Below are positions 26,850-35,445 of a stretch of 64,000 nucleotides of DNA, piece by piece (positions within the stretch are counted from its first letter, which is position 1; each line of letters starts with the position of its first letter). Made by a program: the position numbers and the translations under genes. The notes under the pieces were generated by a model. The model did not search any database, was not told the DNA's origin, and was given only the letters and a program-made list of their open reading frames with translations. This stretch comes from Roseivirga echinicomitans (GTDB lineage: Bacteria; Bacteroidota; Bacteroidia; Cytophagales; Cyclobacteriaceae), in contig NZ_LRDB01000002.1 in NCBI RefSeq assembly GCF_001592935.1, positions 232,700 to 296,699 of the forward strand. Direction: 5' to 3'.

Positions 26850-27705
26850 ACTTGTCTTAGGTACAGTTCAATTTGGCTTGAACTATGGTGTCAATAATAA
26901 ATTGGGGCAAATGACTGTTGCTGACGCTCATAAAACCCTCGATTTAGCACTAAATGCTGGTGTAAGAACTCTGGATACAGCAGCAGCCTATGGTACGTCA
27001 GAACAGGTAATTGGAGATTATATTAAGACGAAGGGTCAAAACCCATTCAATATTATCACAAAACTCGCTTTGAAGAATGGAGAAACTTGGGAAAGCTCCC
27101 TTGAGAATAGCTTTAGCAATTTAGGTGTGGATAGTATTGACACGCTAATGTTTCATTCCTACAGAGATTATTTAGAAACCAGAGGGGAGATTCAAGAAAT
27201 TTTGGTTACTCAAAAAGGTATAAAATTTCAAAAGTTAGGAGTCTCTGTATACACGAATGAAGAATTGGAAGCTGTTGCGCCCGATAGAGACATTGACCTA
27301 ATTCAGTCTCCCTTCAATCTTTTGGATAATCACCTCCACCGATCTGGTGCATTAATGAAATGTAAGAAGCATAACAAACAAGTGCATACGAGATCTGCAT
27401 TTTTACAAGGCCTTTTCTTTATGAAAAGAAATGATATTCCAGAAAAAATAAAGCCTCTATATAAGGAAATAGAAGCGGTTAAAGCCATCTCAGAAAAAGC
27501 AGGAGTGAGTATTGGTGCTTTGGCTCTAAACTATGCTCTTTCGAAACCTTATATTGATGGGGTATTAATTGGGGTAGACAGTTTAAAGCAATTAGAACAG
27601 AATCTGCGTTGGGCACAAACTAAAAATCTAGAGTCATATTTTGAAATGATTGACAACATAATGGTTCGAGAAACCTCTTTGCTTAACCCCGTAAATTGGA
27701 ACTGA
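26833..27705 (+). CDS. Aldo/keto reductase
   Basis: A 290-residue (alpha/beta)8-barrel NADPH-dependent oxidoreductase of the aldo/keto reductase family. The catalytic tetrad can be placed: Asp and Tyr in TLDTAAAYGTSE, Lys in IITKLALK, and His in LMFHSYRDY. The NADPH-binding end LIGVDSLKQLEQN is present. It starts at GTG within the end of the methyltransferase gene and shares one base region with the SpsF-like gene (TGATG). AKRs are not part of the textbook pseudaminate route, so a variant sugar step is implied. Confidence 0.88.
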   Translation: MQAISKLVLGTVQFGLNYGVNNKLGQMTVADAHKTLDLALNAGVRTLDTAAAYGTSEQVIGDYIKTKGQNPFNIITKLALKNGETWESSLENSFSNLGVDSIDTLMFHSYRDYLETRGEIQEILVTQKGIKFQKLGVSVYTNEELEAVAPDRDIDLIQSPFNLLDNHLHRSGALMKCKKHNKQVHTRSAFLQGLFFMKRNDIPEKIKPLYKEIEAVKAISEKAGVSIGALALNYALSKPYIDGVLIGVDSLKQLEQNLRWAQTKNLESYFEMIDNIMVRETSLLNPVNWN

Positions 27706-28463
27706 TGAACGTGATTATTGTAACTCAGGCTAGAATAGGGAGCTCTAGGTTACCTCGTAAAATATTGAAAAGGATAAATGACCAGAGTTTACTTGAAATT
27801 CATCTTTCACGATTAAAGAAATCAAAACTAGCGACAAAGATTATTGTGGCTACTACTTTTGAGTCAGGGATAGAAGAAGTAATTGACATAGGAAAGAAAA
27901 TGGCGGTGGATGTATTCCAAGGTGCTACGGACGATGTATTGGATAGGTTTTATCAAAGCGTCAAAGACTTTACACCAGATTATATTGTTAGGGTAACTTC
28001 AGACTGCCCTTTAATTGACCCTGAGTTAGTAGACAAGGTAATAGAAATTGTAAAGGCGGAGAATTTAGACTATGCTTCAAATGGACTGGAAGAGTTATAT
28101 CCTGATGGACAAGATGTTGAAGTGTTTTCTTTCAACGCGTTAAAAAAAGCTTGGGAAGAAGCTAAACTTCCATCTGACAGAGAGCATGTGACTCCATATA
28201 TTCGAAAGAATACTGATTTTATGGGAGGAGAACTTTTTAAGGCGCAGAATCTGGCTTGCGAAAAAAATTACAACCAAATCAGAATGACTGTCGATGAATC
28301 GGCCGATTTCGAAGCAATGGAGACTTTGATTAATGAGTTAGGGGTGAATGAGCCTTGGCAAACATATACACAGTATATAATAAGACATTCTGATAAGTTC
28401 AAGAATCAGTCTATTTACAGAAATGAAGGATATTTAAAGTCGTTGCAAAAAGATAATTTATAA
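27705..28463 (+). CDS. SpsF-like cytidylyltransferase
   Basis: A 252-residue nucleotidyltransferase of the SpsF / CMP-Kdo synthetase family, with TQARIGSSRLPRKIL at the N terminus, VVATTFESG, RVTSDCPLIDP, and a C-terminal RMTVDESADFEAM metal-binding region. I take the ATG at 27705, overlapping the AKR stop; a TTG three codons upstream is the alternative. In this context it most likely activates the PseI product with CTP, taking the place of PseF. It is the second of three cytidylyltransferases in the locus. Confidence 0.87.
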   Translation: MNVIIVTQARIGSSRLPRKILKRINDQSLLEIHLSRLKKSKLATKIIVATTFESGIEEVIDIGKKMAVDVFQGATDDVLDRFYQSVKDFTPDYIVRVTSDCPLIDPELVDKVIEIVKAENLDYASNGLEELYPDGQDVEVFSFNALKKAWEEAKLPSDREHVTPYIRKNTDFMGGELFKAQNLACEKNYNQIRMTVDESADFEAMETLINELGVNEPWQTYTQYIIRHSDKFKNQSIYRNEGYLKSLQKDNL

Positions 28464-28470
28464 TACAATA

Positions 28471-29781
28471 ATGGGTACAGGGCAAGAACTTTATAAAAAA
28501 GCAAAAACATTAATCCCAGGAGGGACAATGCTATTATCGAAAAGGCCAGAAATGTTCTTACCTGAAAAATGGCCTTCATACTTTAGTAAGACCAAAGGAT
28601 GTCAAGTTTGGGATCTGGACGATAACCAGTATTTAGATATGTCCATCATGGGAATCGGTACGAATATTTTAGGATATGGGAATGATACTGTTGATAATGA
28701 GGTGCATAGGGTAGTGGCACAAGGTAATATGTCAACTCTCAATTGCCCTGAAGAAGTTTATTTAGCCGAAAGGCTAGTTGAATTACATCCATGGGGCGAT
28801 ATGGTAAGGTTGGCACGAAGTGGTGGTGAAGCCAACGCGATAGCCATTCGTATTGCTAGAACTGCCTCAGGTAAAGATAAAGTGGCCATTTGTGGTTATC
28901 ATGGTTGGCATGACTGGTATCTCTCTGCAAATCTAGGAGATGCTGCTGGTTTAGACGGGCATTTATTGCCAGGCCTGAACCCAGGTGGAGTCCCCCGGAA
29001 TTTAAAGAATACCGTGCTTCCGTTTAATTACAATGATATTGAAGGCTTAAAGGCTTTGGTACAGAATAACCCTGATTTAGGAGTTATTAAAATGGAAGTA
29101 TCCAGAAACATGGGGCCTGAGAATAATTTTTTACATGAGGTTAGAAGTTTAGCGACTAAGAATGGAATAGTATTAGTTTTTGATGAGTGTACTTCTGGTT
29201 TTAGACAAACTTTTGGTGGTTTACATAAGATATATGGTGTTGAACCGGACATGTGTATGTTTGGGAAAGCTTTGGGTAACGGTTACGGCATCACTGCTAT
29301 TTTGGGTAGGCGTTCAGTGATGGAGGCTGCACAGAAAACATTTATCAGCAGTACTTTTTGGACAGAAAGAATAGGGCCAACAGCAGCTTTGGCAACATTG
29401 GAAGTAATGGAGAAAACTAAATCATGGGAAACCATTACCGAAATTGGCCTCAATATTACACAACGATGGGCTGATTTAGGTAAAAAATATGAATTGAAGT
29501 TAAGCACGGCAGGCTTGCCAGCCCTTACCTCTTTTTCCATAGCATCTGAGGATTGGTTGAAATATAAAACTTTGATTACCCAAGAGATGCTGAAGAAAGG
29601 CATCCTTGCTTCAAATAGCGTGTATGTCTGTACAGAACATAAACCTGAGTTTGTAAATCGCTATTTTGATGAACTAGAATCGATTTTTAATACTATTTCA
29701 GATTGCCAAAAGGGTGATGTCGATATAAATTCATTGTTAGAAAGCCCTGTATGTCATGGCGGTTTTAAAAGATTGAATTAA
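28471..29781 (+). CDS. Class III PLP aminotransferase (GSA-aminomutase-like)
   Basis: A 436-residue fold-type I aminotransferase resembling glutamate-1-semialdehyde aminomutase. PLP-binding Lys266 lies in MFGKALGNGY, with RSGGEANAIAIR, GYHGWHDWY and the cofactor Asp in VFDECTSGFR. It is unlikely to be the tetrapyrrole enzyme HemL because it sits tightly between a cytidylyltransferase and sugar N-acetyltransferases. In such loci the family probably aminates a keto or aldehyde group on a sugar or makes an amino-acid-derived side group. Substrate is not identifiable from the sequence. Confidence 0.87.
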   Translation: MGTGQELYKKAKTLIPGGTMLLSKRPEMFLPEKWPSYFSKTKGCQVWDLDDNQYLDMSIMGIGTNILGYGNDTVDNEVHRVVAQGNMSTLNCPEEVYLAERLVELHPWGDMVRLARSGGEANAIAIRIARTASGKDKVAICGYHGWHDWYLSANLGDAAGLDGHLLPGLNPGGVPRNLKNTVLPFNYNDIEGLKALVQNNPDLGVIKMEVSRNMGPENNFLHEVRSLATKNGIVLVFDECTSGFRQTFGGLHKIYGVEPDMCMFGKALGNGYGITAILGRRSVMEAAQKTFISSTFWTERIGPTAALATLEVMEKTKSWETITEIGLNITQRWADLGKKYELKLSTAGLPALTSFSIASEDWLKYKTLITQEMLKKGILASNSVYVCTEHKPEFVNRYFDELESIFNTISDCQKGDVDINSLLESPVCHGGFKRLN

Positions 29782-29784
29782 TAA

Positions 29785-30345
29785 ATGTCCAAGGAATACA
29801 AAGTACTTACAACTCAAGTTTTTGCTCATGGTGAATACTCAATCGTCCCTATTAGGGATCAAGATCGGTACGATATCATGCAGTGGAGAAATGAACAGAT
29901 TTATCATTTACGTCAAGCCGAACCTTTGACTAAGGAGCGGCAGGATGCCTATTTTGACAATGTAATAAGTAGTCTTTTTGAGCAAGAGAAGCCTCATCAA
30001 ATTTTATTTTCCTTTCTAAAGAAGGGTGAATGTATTGGATATGGAGGCTTGGTCCACATCAATTGGCAAGACAAACATGCTGAAATTTCATTTATCATGA
30101 ATACTGAGCTTGAAGAAAACTTCTTTGTGTCGAATTGGAAAATGTTTTTGACTTTAATCGAATCAGTTGCCTTCAGGGAATTGAATTTGAACAAAATAGT
30201 GACTTATGCTTTTGACTTGAGGCCACAAATTTATACGATTTTTGAACAATGTGGATTCAAAGAGGAGGCTAGGCTTAAAGAACATGTTTTCTATAATGGT
30301 CATTTTATAAATGTTGTCATTCATGGAAAATTAAATAAAAATTGA
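29785..30345 (+). CDS. GNAT-family N-acetyltransferase
   Basis: A 186-residue GNAT protein. The N-terminal strand YSIVPIRDQDRYDIMQWRNE and the acceptor loop (GYGGLVHINWQDKHAEISF) are recognisable; the C-terminal part (IFEQCGFKEEARLKEH) matches the RimJ/RimL-like branch. It starts three bases after the class III aminotransferase, suggesting that it acylates the amine made there. It is only distantly similar to the next gene, which is the better PseH candidate. Confidence 0.8.
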   Translation: MSKEYKVLTTQVFAHGEYSIVPIRDQDRYDIMQWRNEQIYHLRQAEPLTKERQDAYFDNVISSLFEQEKPHQILFSFLKKGECIGYGGLVHINWQDKHAEISFIMNTELEENFFVSNWKMFLTLIESVAFRELNLNKIVTYAFDLRPQIYTIFEQCGFKEEARLKEHVFYNGHFINVVIHGKLNKN

Positions 30346-30349
30346 TTTT

Positions 30350-30889
30350 ATGGATATTGAGTTAATAAAACTTTCATTGGATGATATTGAGCAAGTTAGG
30401 GCCTGGAGGAACAGCCCAAATGTTGCCCCCTATATGTATAATGAGAGGGAGATTTCTCCCAGTGATCAACGCAATTGGTTTAATAGTATTAATGAAGAAA
30501 AATCGCGCTATTGGCTCATATCCTATAATGAAAAGAAAATAGGCCTAGCAAGTGTTACCGGTATAGATCATACTTTACAGAGTTGTTATTGGGCTTTTTA
30601 TCTAGGAGATAGCGCTGTACGTGGCGCAGGTATTGGAGCTAAAGTAGAGTATAATGTGCTTGAGTATGTGTTCAATGAACTTAAGTTGAACAAGCTGAGG
30701 TGTGAAGTTTTTGTTGACAATGACAAGGTGATTAAAATGCACGAAAAGTTCGGTTTTAGAAGAGAAGCCTATTACCGAGAGCATTGTGTAAAGGCGGGTA
30801 AGAAGTTGGATGTAGTTGGCCTAGCCATTCTGAAGTCAGAATGGGATCGATTGAAGTCATTTCAAAAAAAGGCGATATATGGAGAATAA
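30350..30889 (+). CDS. pseH: PseH-type sugar N-acetyltransferase
   Basis: A 179-residue GNAT enzyme. WRNSPNVAPYMYNEREIS at the N terminus, the SYWAFYLGD-like strand (CYWAFYLGDSAVRGAGIG) with an acetyl-CoA loop, and FGFRREAYYREHCVKAGK near the C terminus fit PseH, which acetylates the 4-amino group of the PseC product. It lies four bases after another GNAT gene and overlaps the MaoC gene by 11 bases. The pairing with pseB, pseC and pseI supports the assignment; acylation with a non-acetyl group is possible. Confidence 0.87.
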   Translation: MDIELIKLSLDDIEQVRAWRNSPNVAPYMYNEREISPSDQRNWFNSINEEKSRYWLISYNEKKIGLASVTGIDHTLQSCYWAFYLGDSAVRGAGIGAKVEYNVLEYVFNELKLNKLRCEVFVDNDKVIKMHEKFGFRREAYYREHCVKAGKKLDVVGLAILKSEWDRLKSFQKKAIYGE

Positions 30890-31289
30890 GGTTACTGTAA
30901 ATACCGTGTTTGAGTATGGGTTTTCGTTTAATCAGACAGATGTCGAAAATTTTGCAAAGGCATCTGGAGACTTTAATCCTATCCATCTCGATGCAGAATA
31001 CGCAAAAGACACCATTTTTGGGCGGACAATTATCCACGGCTTTCTAAGCGGAAGTATGTTCTCAAAAGTATTTGGTACTATCTTTCCAGGGCATGGTACG
31101 ATTTATTTAAATCAGAGCTTAAATTTCTTTAAGCCAATGTATACGGCAGAAGAATACATGGCGGTCTTTACAGTGAAGGAAGTTTACATTGAGAAACGCA
31201 GGGCATTAATTACCACAGAAATATTTGATAGCCATAAACAAGTTACAATTTCTGGAGAAGCATTGATACAGCACAATGATATTGTATAA
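30879..31289 (+). CDS. MaoC-like hotdog hydratase
   Basis: A 136-residue single-hotdog protein of the MaoC / (R)-specific enoyl-CoA hydratase type. The hydratase motif ASGDFNPIHLD holds the catalytic Asp31 and His36, and FGRTIIHGFLSGSM follows as in the family. The family hydrates crotonyl-CoA-like enoyl-CoAs to (R)-3-hydroxyacyl-CoA. Its place between PseH and PseI, overlapping both (11 and 14 bases), is unusual. A plausible inference is that it supplies a 3-hydroxyacyl group for N-acylation of the nonulosonate. Confidence 0.87.
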   Translation: MENKVTVNTVFEYGFSFNQTDVENFAKASGDFNPIHLDAEYAKDTIFGRTIIHGFLSGSMFSKVFGTIFPGHGTIYLNQSLNFFKPMYTAEEYMAVFTVKEVYIEKRRALITTEIFDSHKQVTISGEALIQHNDIV

Positions 31290-32322
31290 CCACATCATAG
31301 ATAACCAATCACCTGTTTTTATAATAGCGGAACTTTCAGCTAATCATAACGGGAGTTTAGTAACAGCTATTGAAACAATTCGTGCTGCTAAAAGGGCCGG
31401 AGCGGATGCTATTAAGCTCCAAACCTATACTGCAGATACAATAACCATTGATTCCGATAAAGATGACTTTGTTATAAAAGATACTATATGGGGAGGTAGA
31501 AAGCTCTATGACCTCTATAAAGAAGCTTATACTCCTTGGGAATGGCACAAGCAGCTTTTCGAAGTAGCTGAAATGGAAGGGTTGGTTTGCTTTTCATCTC
31601 CATTTGATAAAACAGCAGTTGATTTTTTAGAAAAATTGGATGTTCCTGCCTATAAGATTGCTTCTTTTGAGATCACGGATATTCCATTAATTGAATATGT
31701 TGCCTCGAAAGGCAAACCTGTAATTATATCCACTGGAATATCAGAGCAAGCTGACATCGAATTAGCACTAGATGCCTGTCGAAGAATGGGAAATAATGAT
31801 ATTGCGTTATTGAAGTGTACTTCTAGCTATCCTGCACCGATCAATGAAGCGAATATGATAATGGTAAAAGATTTGGCGGAGCGCTATGGAGTGATTTCTG
31901 GTCTTTCGGATCATACCATGGGGGTTACAGTACCTATAGTAGCTACCTGTTTTGGTGCTAAAATCATTGAAAAACATTTCATCCTCGATCGATCAATTGG
32001 CGGCCCAGATGCATCTTTTTCTATGAATGAAGAAGAGTTTACGACCATGGTAAAATCAGTTAGAGAGGCCGAAACGGCCATTGGCAAGGTAGATTATACG
32101 TTAACCGAAAAGCAGCATAAGGGAAAGGAATTTTGTAGGTCACTTTATGCGGTGAAGGACATTAAGTCTGGAGACATAATTACCGAAGAAAATGTAAGAA
32201 GCATCAGGCCGGGTTTTGGCTTGCACCCTAAATACTTAAATAAGATTTTAGGTACAAAAATTATGGCCGATGTTGATAGGGGCGAGGCCCTTAGTCTAGA
32301 TATGTTTGACTTTATCTCTTAA
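31276..32322 (+). CDS. pseI: Pseudaminic acid synthase
   Basis: NeuB-family enzyme of 348 residues that condenses a 2,4-diacetamido-2,4,6-trideoxy sugar with phosphoenolpyruvate. Barrel motifs: IAELSANHNGS, IKLQTYTADT, CFSSPFDKTA, YKIASFEITD, LKCTSSYPAP, GLSDHTMG, EKHFILDRS and GPDASFSM. A SAF domain follows (residues 285-348, VRSIRPGFGL). The SANHNGS, LQTYT and SSYPAP variants fit PseI rather than the Neu5Ac-type neuB at 16378. It overlaps the MaoC gene and is the last recognisable pse gene of the cassette. Confidence 0.93.
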   Translation: MILYNHIIDNQSPVFIIAELSANHNGSLVTAIETIRAAKRAGADAIKLQTYTADTITIDSDKDDFVIKDTIWGGRKLYDLYKEAYTPWEWHKQLFEVAEMEGLVCFSSPFDKTAVDFLEKLDVPAYKIASFEITDIPLIEYVASKGKPVIISTGISEQADIELALDACRRMGNNDIALLKCTSSYPAPINEANMIMVKDLAERYGVISGLSDHTMGVTVPIVATCFGAKIIEKHFILDRSIGGPDASFSMNEEEFTTMVKSVREAETAIGKVDYTLTEKQHKGKEFCRSLYAVKDIKSGDIITEENVRSIRPGFGLHPKYLNKILGTKIMADVDRGEALSLDMFDFIS

Positions 32323-32338
32323 TCATTCACTTGTTCAA

Positions 32339-33712
32339 ATGTCTATTGTTTTAATTCCGGGCGGTATACCTTTAACCACTAAAGTACATGACCTGCTCTC
32401 TGCAGATGATTTAGTATTTATAGATAATTGGTTCTATTCTGACTGGTCAAATAAAGGACAATTCAAGCTGAGGAATAAGGATGTGCTGTATAATGAAATG
32501 AAGTTACCTAAGGTCAATCAGGTTAGGTCAACTGGTAGTTTCAATTATGAAGAGATGCTACTGTTTGTCTTTAACGATTATAACCTTTGGCATATCCTTG
32601 AGCGAAAGGATAATTTTGAAAGCCTTTATGACTCAGATGTTTTAGTGGAAAGGCTGGCCGTTTTCGCCTTATCTATTCTCAAGCAAGATAAAATTGACAG
32701 GGTGATTATTTTTGAAACACCACATGCTCCATTCGACTATGTTTTTTGTAGAGTGGCCGAATTTTTAAAAATAGAAGTGAATGTAATTAAACAATCTGCA
32801 ATTCCTTGGCGGAGCTTGATTACAAAAGGTATTCAAGGTAATGAACCTATTAAGTTGCCATTTCATGGGGCTGACTCCAATGATAGAGCACTACTAAAGG
32901 ATTATCTTCACACCAAAACCACAACCTATGAAAGCGCAATACCGACTTATGAAAAAGAGAGGTATGATAAGTTCAATGGGAAAATATGGAGTTGGAAAGT
33001 AGAACTGAATAAGGTTCTATCAAATAGAGATAAAAGCATCCCCATTTCTTTTCTTGAATCTAGATCAAAGTATAAGTCATACAGGCGATACGTTGAACAG
33101 GAAGTAGCCTATGATTTTAACAAAAGAAACGTAGTATTCTTTCTTCATTACCAACCTGAAAGAACCACTTTACCCGAAGGAGGTATTTTTAATCAGCAAA
33201 TTCTTGCAATACAACAGCTGAGGCAGATTTTGCCGAACGATATTACTATTTATGTGAAAGAGCACCCTTCCACATACAGAAACTTTTTCAAGTATAAAAC
33301 ACGGACTAAAAAGTTCTATGAGACGATTAGCGCTTTGGCGAATATTAAACTTGTTTCAATGGAAACAAACACTTTTGAGTTAATAGACTATTCGTTATTT
33401 GTGGCAACCATTACGGGCACCGTTGCCATAGAAGCGGCATGCAGAGGCCGAGTGGCAGTTTATTTTGGTAATTCAGTATACCAGAATCTTCCAGGTACTA
33501 TTCATTTTAATGAATTATTAGGAAGTTCTTCATTAATGGAAGAGATTATCAATCAAAAGCACGATTTTGAGTTTTCTGAAGTGGAAGAATACTTTCACGA
33601 ATTGCTTGATTACAGTGCTGGTGACTTAAGTAATGATAAAGATTATTATTCGGGTAAGGATTACTATAACTCAGCCGCCAGTTGTCTAGCTTATTTGTTG
33701 CTCGATAGATAA
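32339..33712 (+). CDS. Putative capsule biosynthesis GT-B-like protein
   Basis: A 457-residue protein without a named family match. The C-terminal third carries features of capsule-type GT-B transferases: YVKEHPSTYR (Lys-Glu-His-Pro), SMETNTFELI, and ITGTVAIEAACRG followed by VAVYFGNS, as in Kdo or polysialic-type transferases. The N-terminal domain is soluble and begins VLIPGGIP. I use ATG 32339; the TTG at 32306 overlaps pseI and adds 11 residues. Placement directly after pseI makes transfer of the nonulosonate from its CMP form a reasonable inference. Confidence 0.65.
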   Translation: MSIVLIPGGIPLTTKVHDLLSADDLVFIDNWFYSDWSNKGQFKLRNKDVLYNEMKLPKVNQVRSTGSFNYEEMLLFVFNDYNLWHILERKDNFESLYDSDVLVERLAVFALSILKQDKIDRVIIFETPHAPFDYVFCRVAEFLKIEVNVIKQSAIPWRSLITKGIQGNEPIKLPFHGADSNDRALLKDYLHTKTTTYESAIPTYEKERYDKFNGKIWSWKVELNKVLSNRDKSIPISFLESRSKYKSYRRYVEQEVAYDFNKRNVVFFLHYQPERTTLPEGGIFNQQILAIQQLRQILPNDITIYVKEHPSTYRNFFKYKTRTKKFYETISALANIKLVSMETNTFELIDYSLFVATITGTVAIEAACRGRVAVYFGNSVYQNLPGTIHFNELLGSSSLMEEIINQKHDFEFSEVEEYFHELLDYSAGDLSNDKDYYSGKDYYNSAASCLAYLLLDR

Positions 33713-33742
33713 AAATAAATATTGATTAATGTCCATTCATAT

Positions 33743-34552
33743 ATGACGGAAAACGAACCGTTTTTTTCAATTGTGACTTCCGTATATAATCGGTCACACA
33801 GCATAATACGAACTTTAGAATCAATTAGAATTCAACAGAATATTACCTATGAGGTGATCTTGGTTGACGATTGCTCAAGTGATGATAGTGTTGATGTAAT
33901 ACGTAATTATATTTTGGAATATGAGCTTCCTTGGCAGGTGGTAACTTCTGATATTAATCGTGGCTACCTTACGGCAGTCAATAAGGGGGTAAGCTTCTGT
34001 AAGGGAGCTTTTGTAATCCCAATGGATTCGGATGACTATTTTCCGAATCCAGATACTTGCCATGAGATGATGAAAATTATTCAATCTCAGCCAAACCAAG
34101 AGCTATTCATGTTTAGGTGTATAACGGAAGACGGAGATAAATTATCAAACAATCCAGAATTCAACGGGGTGTTGTCTTTTAAGGATTATTTTTCAAGAAA
34201 GGTGCGTGGTGAGTACTTGCCAGTTCCAAGACTGAAATCCTTTAGGGAATCACCGTTTAATGAAAAATTGAGACTAGGCTCGGGCTTGACATGGAGGAGA
34301 ATCACTGAAAGGGCTGGTTCAGTGTTTATAAGCTCATTTGTGGCAAGGGTCTATGACAATACTGGAGAAGATCGGTTGAGTCAACCGGGTAAGGCATATT
34401 TGGAGAACACACTCAAATATTGCTTGACTGATTTGAGAACGAACCTCCATAACTATCTGAAATACGATATCAGGAGAGGATTTAAACTCTTAAAAAAGAT
34501 TGTTAGCCTAAAAAGGCAACTGTTGAAGCTAAGCGCAAATAATGGTGATTAG
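33743..34552 (+). CDS. Family 2 glycosyltransferase
   Basis: A 269-residue GT-A inverting glycosyltransferase. FFSIVTSVYNRSHSI at the N terminus, VILVDDCSSDDS with the nucleotide Asp pair (about residues 37-48), and the metal-binding PMDSDDYF motif (about residues 91-98) are clear. The C-terminal part is short and lacks membrane helices. I take ATG 33743 (MTENEPFF) rather than the TTG seven codons upstream. The donor and acceptor sugars cannot be read from the sequence. Confidence 0.88.
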   Translation: MTENEPFFSIVTSVYNRSHSIIRTLESIRIQQNITYEVILVDDCSSDDSVDVIRNYILEYELPWQVVTSDINRGYLTAVNKGVSFCKGAFVIPMDSDDYFPNPDTCHEMMKIIQSQPNQELFMFRCITEDGDKLSNNPEFNGVLSFKDYFSRKVRGEYLPVPRLKSFRESPFNEKLRLGSGLTWRRITERAGSVFISSFVARVYDNTGEDRLSQPGKAYLENTLKYCLTDLRTNLHNYLKYDIRRGFKLLKKIVSLKRQLLKLSANNGD

Positions 34553-34598
34553 GTTAGATTTCATTGTCGTTTAGTGAAAAATGAAAATAGCAGAATGA

Positions 34599-35429
34599 AT
34601 GAGTTTTAGCCAAGAAATAATACAAGGGAAGCGTTTTGAGTTTGGGAAGAACTGGAACTCATTTCTAAAGACATTGGATGATAAGCGAATAGAAGTAGCG
34701 ATAGATTCATTGAAAGAAATGCTAGAGGTTGAAGATTTGGCTGGGAAGAAATTTCTTGACATTGGTAGCGGAAGTGGCCTTTTTTCTTTAGCGGCTAAAA
34801 AACTAGGAGCTGAAGTGTACTCTTTCGACTTTGATACGGATTCTGTTGGCTGTACAAAATATTTAAGGGATACTTATTTCCCTGAATCGAATTGGATAGT
34901 AGAAGAAGGTTCTGTTTTGGATGATGGTTATATTAAATCCCTTGGACAGTTCGATATCGTATATTCTTGGGGTGTATTACACCATACTGGACAGATGTAT
35001 AAGGCGCTTGATAATGCTGCTCTTCCTGTTAAGGATGGAGGTAAACTCTTTATTGCCATTTACAATGATGAAGGAGCTAAATCCAAGGTTTGGAAGAAGT
35101 TAAAAAGACTATATGTTAAATCCACAGCTGGAAAGTACCTAACGATCATGTTATATACGCCTTATTACTTAATGAAGAACTTCCTCATGGATATTCTCTA
35201 TTTAAGAAAGCCTCCATTGGCCAGGTATAAAGAATTTAAGAAGAAGAGAGGGATGTCATGGAAGCACGATTTAGTGGATTGGCTAGGCGGGTATCCATTT
35301 GAAGTAGCGAATATTCCTGCGATATTCAATTTTTATAAAGAGAGAGGCTTTATATTGAATATGGTTACAGCCAAGAAAGGCAAGGGCTGCAATCAATTTG
35401 TTTTCACAAAAGAGGGCCTTAATAAATAG
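34599..35429 (+). CDS. Class I SAM-dependent methyltransferase
   Basis: A 276-residue methyltransferase with motif I FLDIGSGSGLFS (52-63), an acidic residue closing strand 2 (VYSFDFDTDS), motif IV DIVYSWGVLHHTG and the KDGGKLFIAIYND strand. The C-terminal 110 residues are basic and helical, with a hydrophobic LYTPYYLMKNFLMD segment that may touch the membrane. UbiE/UbiG-like, but in this context a glycan or lipid-linked sugar is the likely acceptor. It ends close to the asparagine-synthetase gene, whose start lies 16 bases on. Confidence 0.83.
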   Translation: MSFSQEIIQGKRFEFGKNWNSFLKTLDDKRIEVAIDSLKEMLEVEDLAGKKFLDIGSGSGLFSLAAKKLGAEVYSFDFDTDSVGCTKYLRDTYFPESNWIVEEGSVLDDGYIKSLGQFDIVYSWGVLHHTGQMYKALDNAALPVKDGGKLFIAIYNDEGAKSKVWKKLKRLYVKSTAGKYLTIMLYTPYYLMKNFLMDILYLRKPPLARYKEFKKKRGMSWKHDLVDWLGGYPFEVANIPAIFNFYKERGFILNMVTAKKGKGCNQFVFTKEGLNK

Positions 35430-35445
35430 GCGCAAAAGCCATTTT

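Noticed and set aside
28471..29781. HemL (glutamate-1-semialdehyde aminomutase) of tetrapyrrole synthesis
   Set aside because: Context is purely sugar biosynthesis and the gene abuts GNAT genes; family resemblance alone is not enough.
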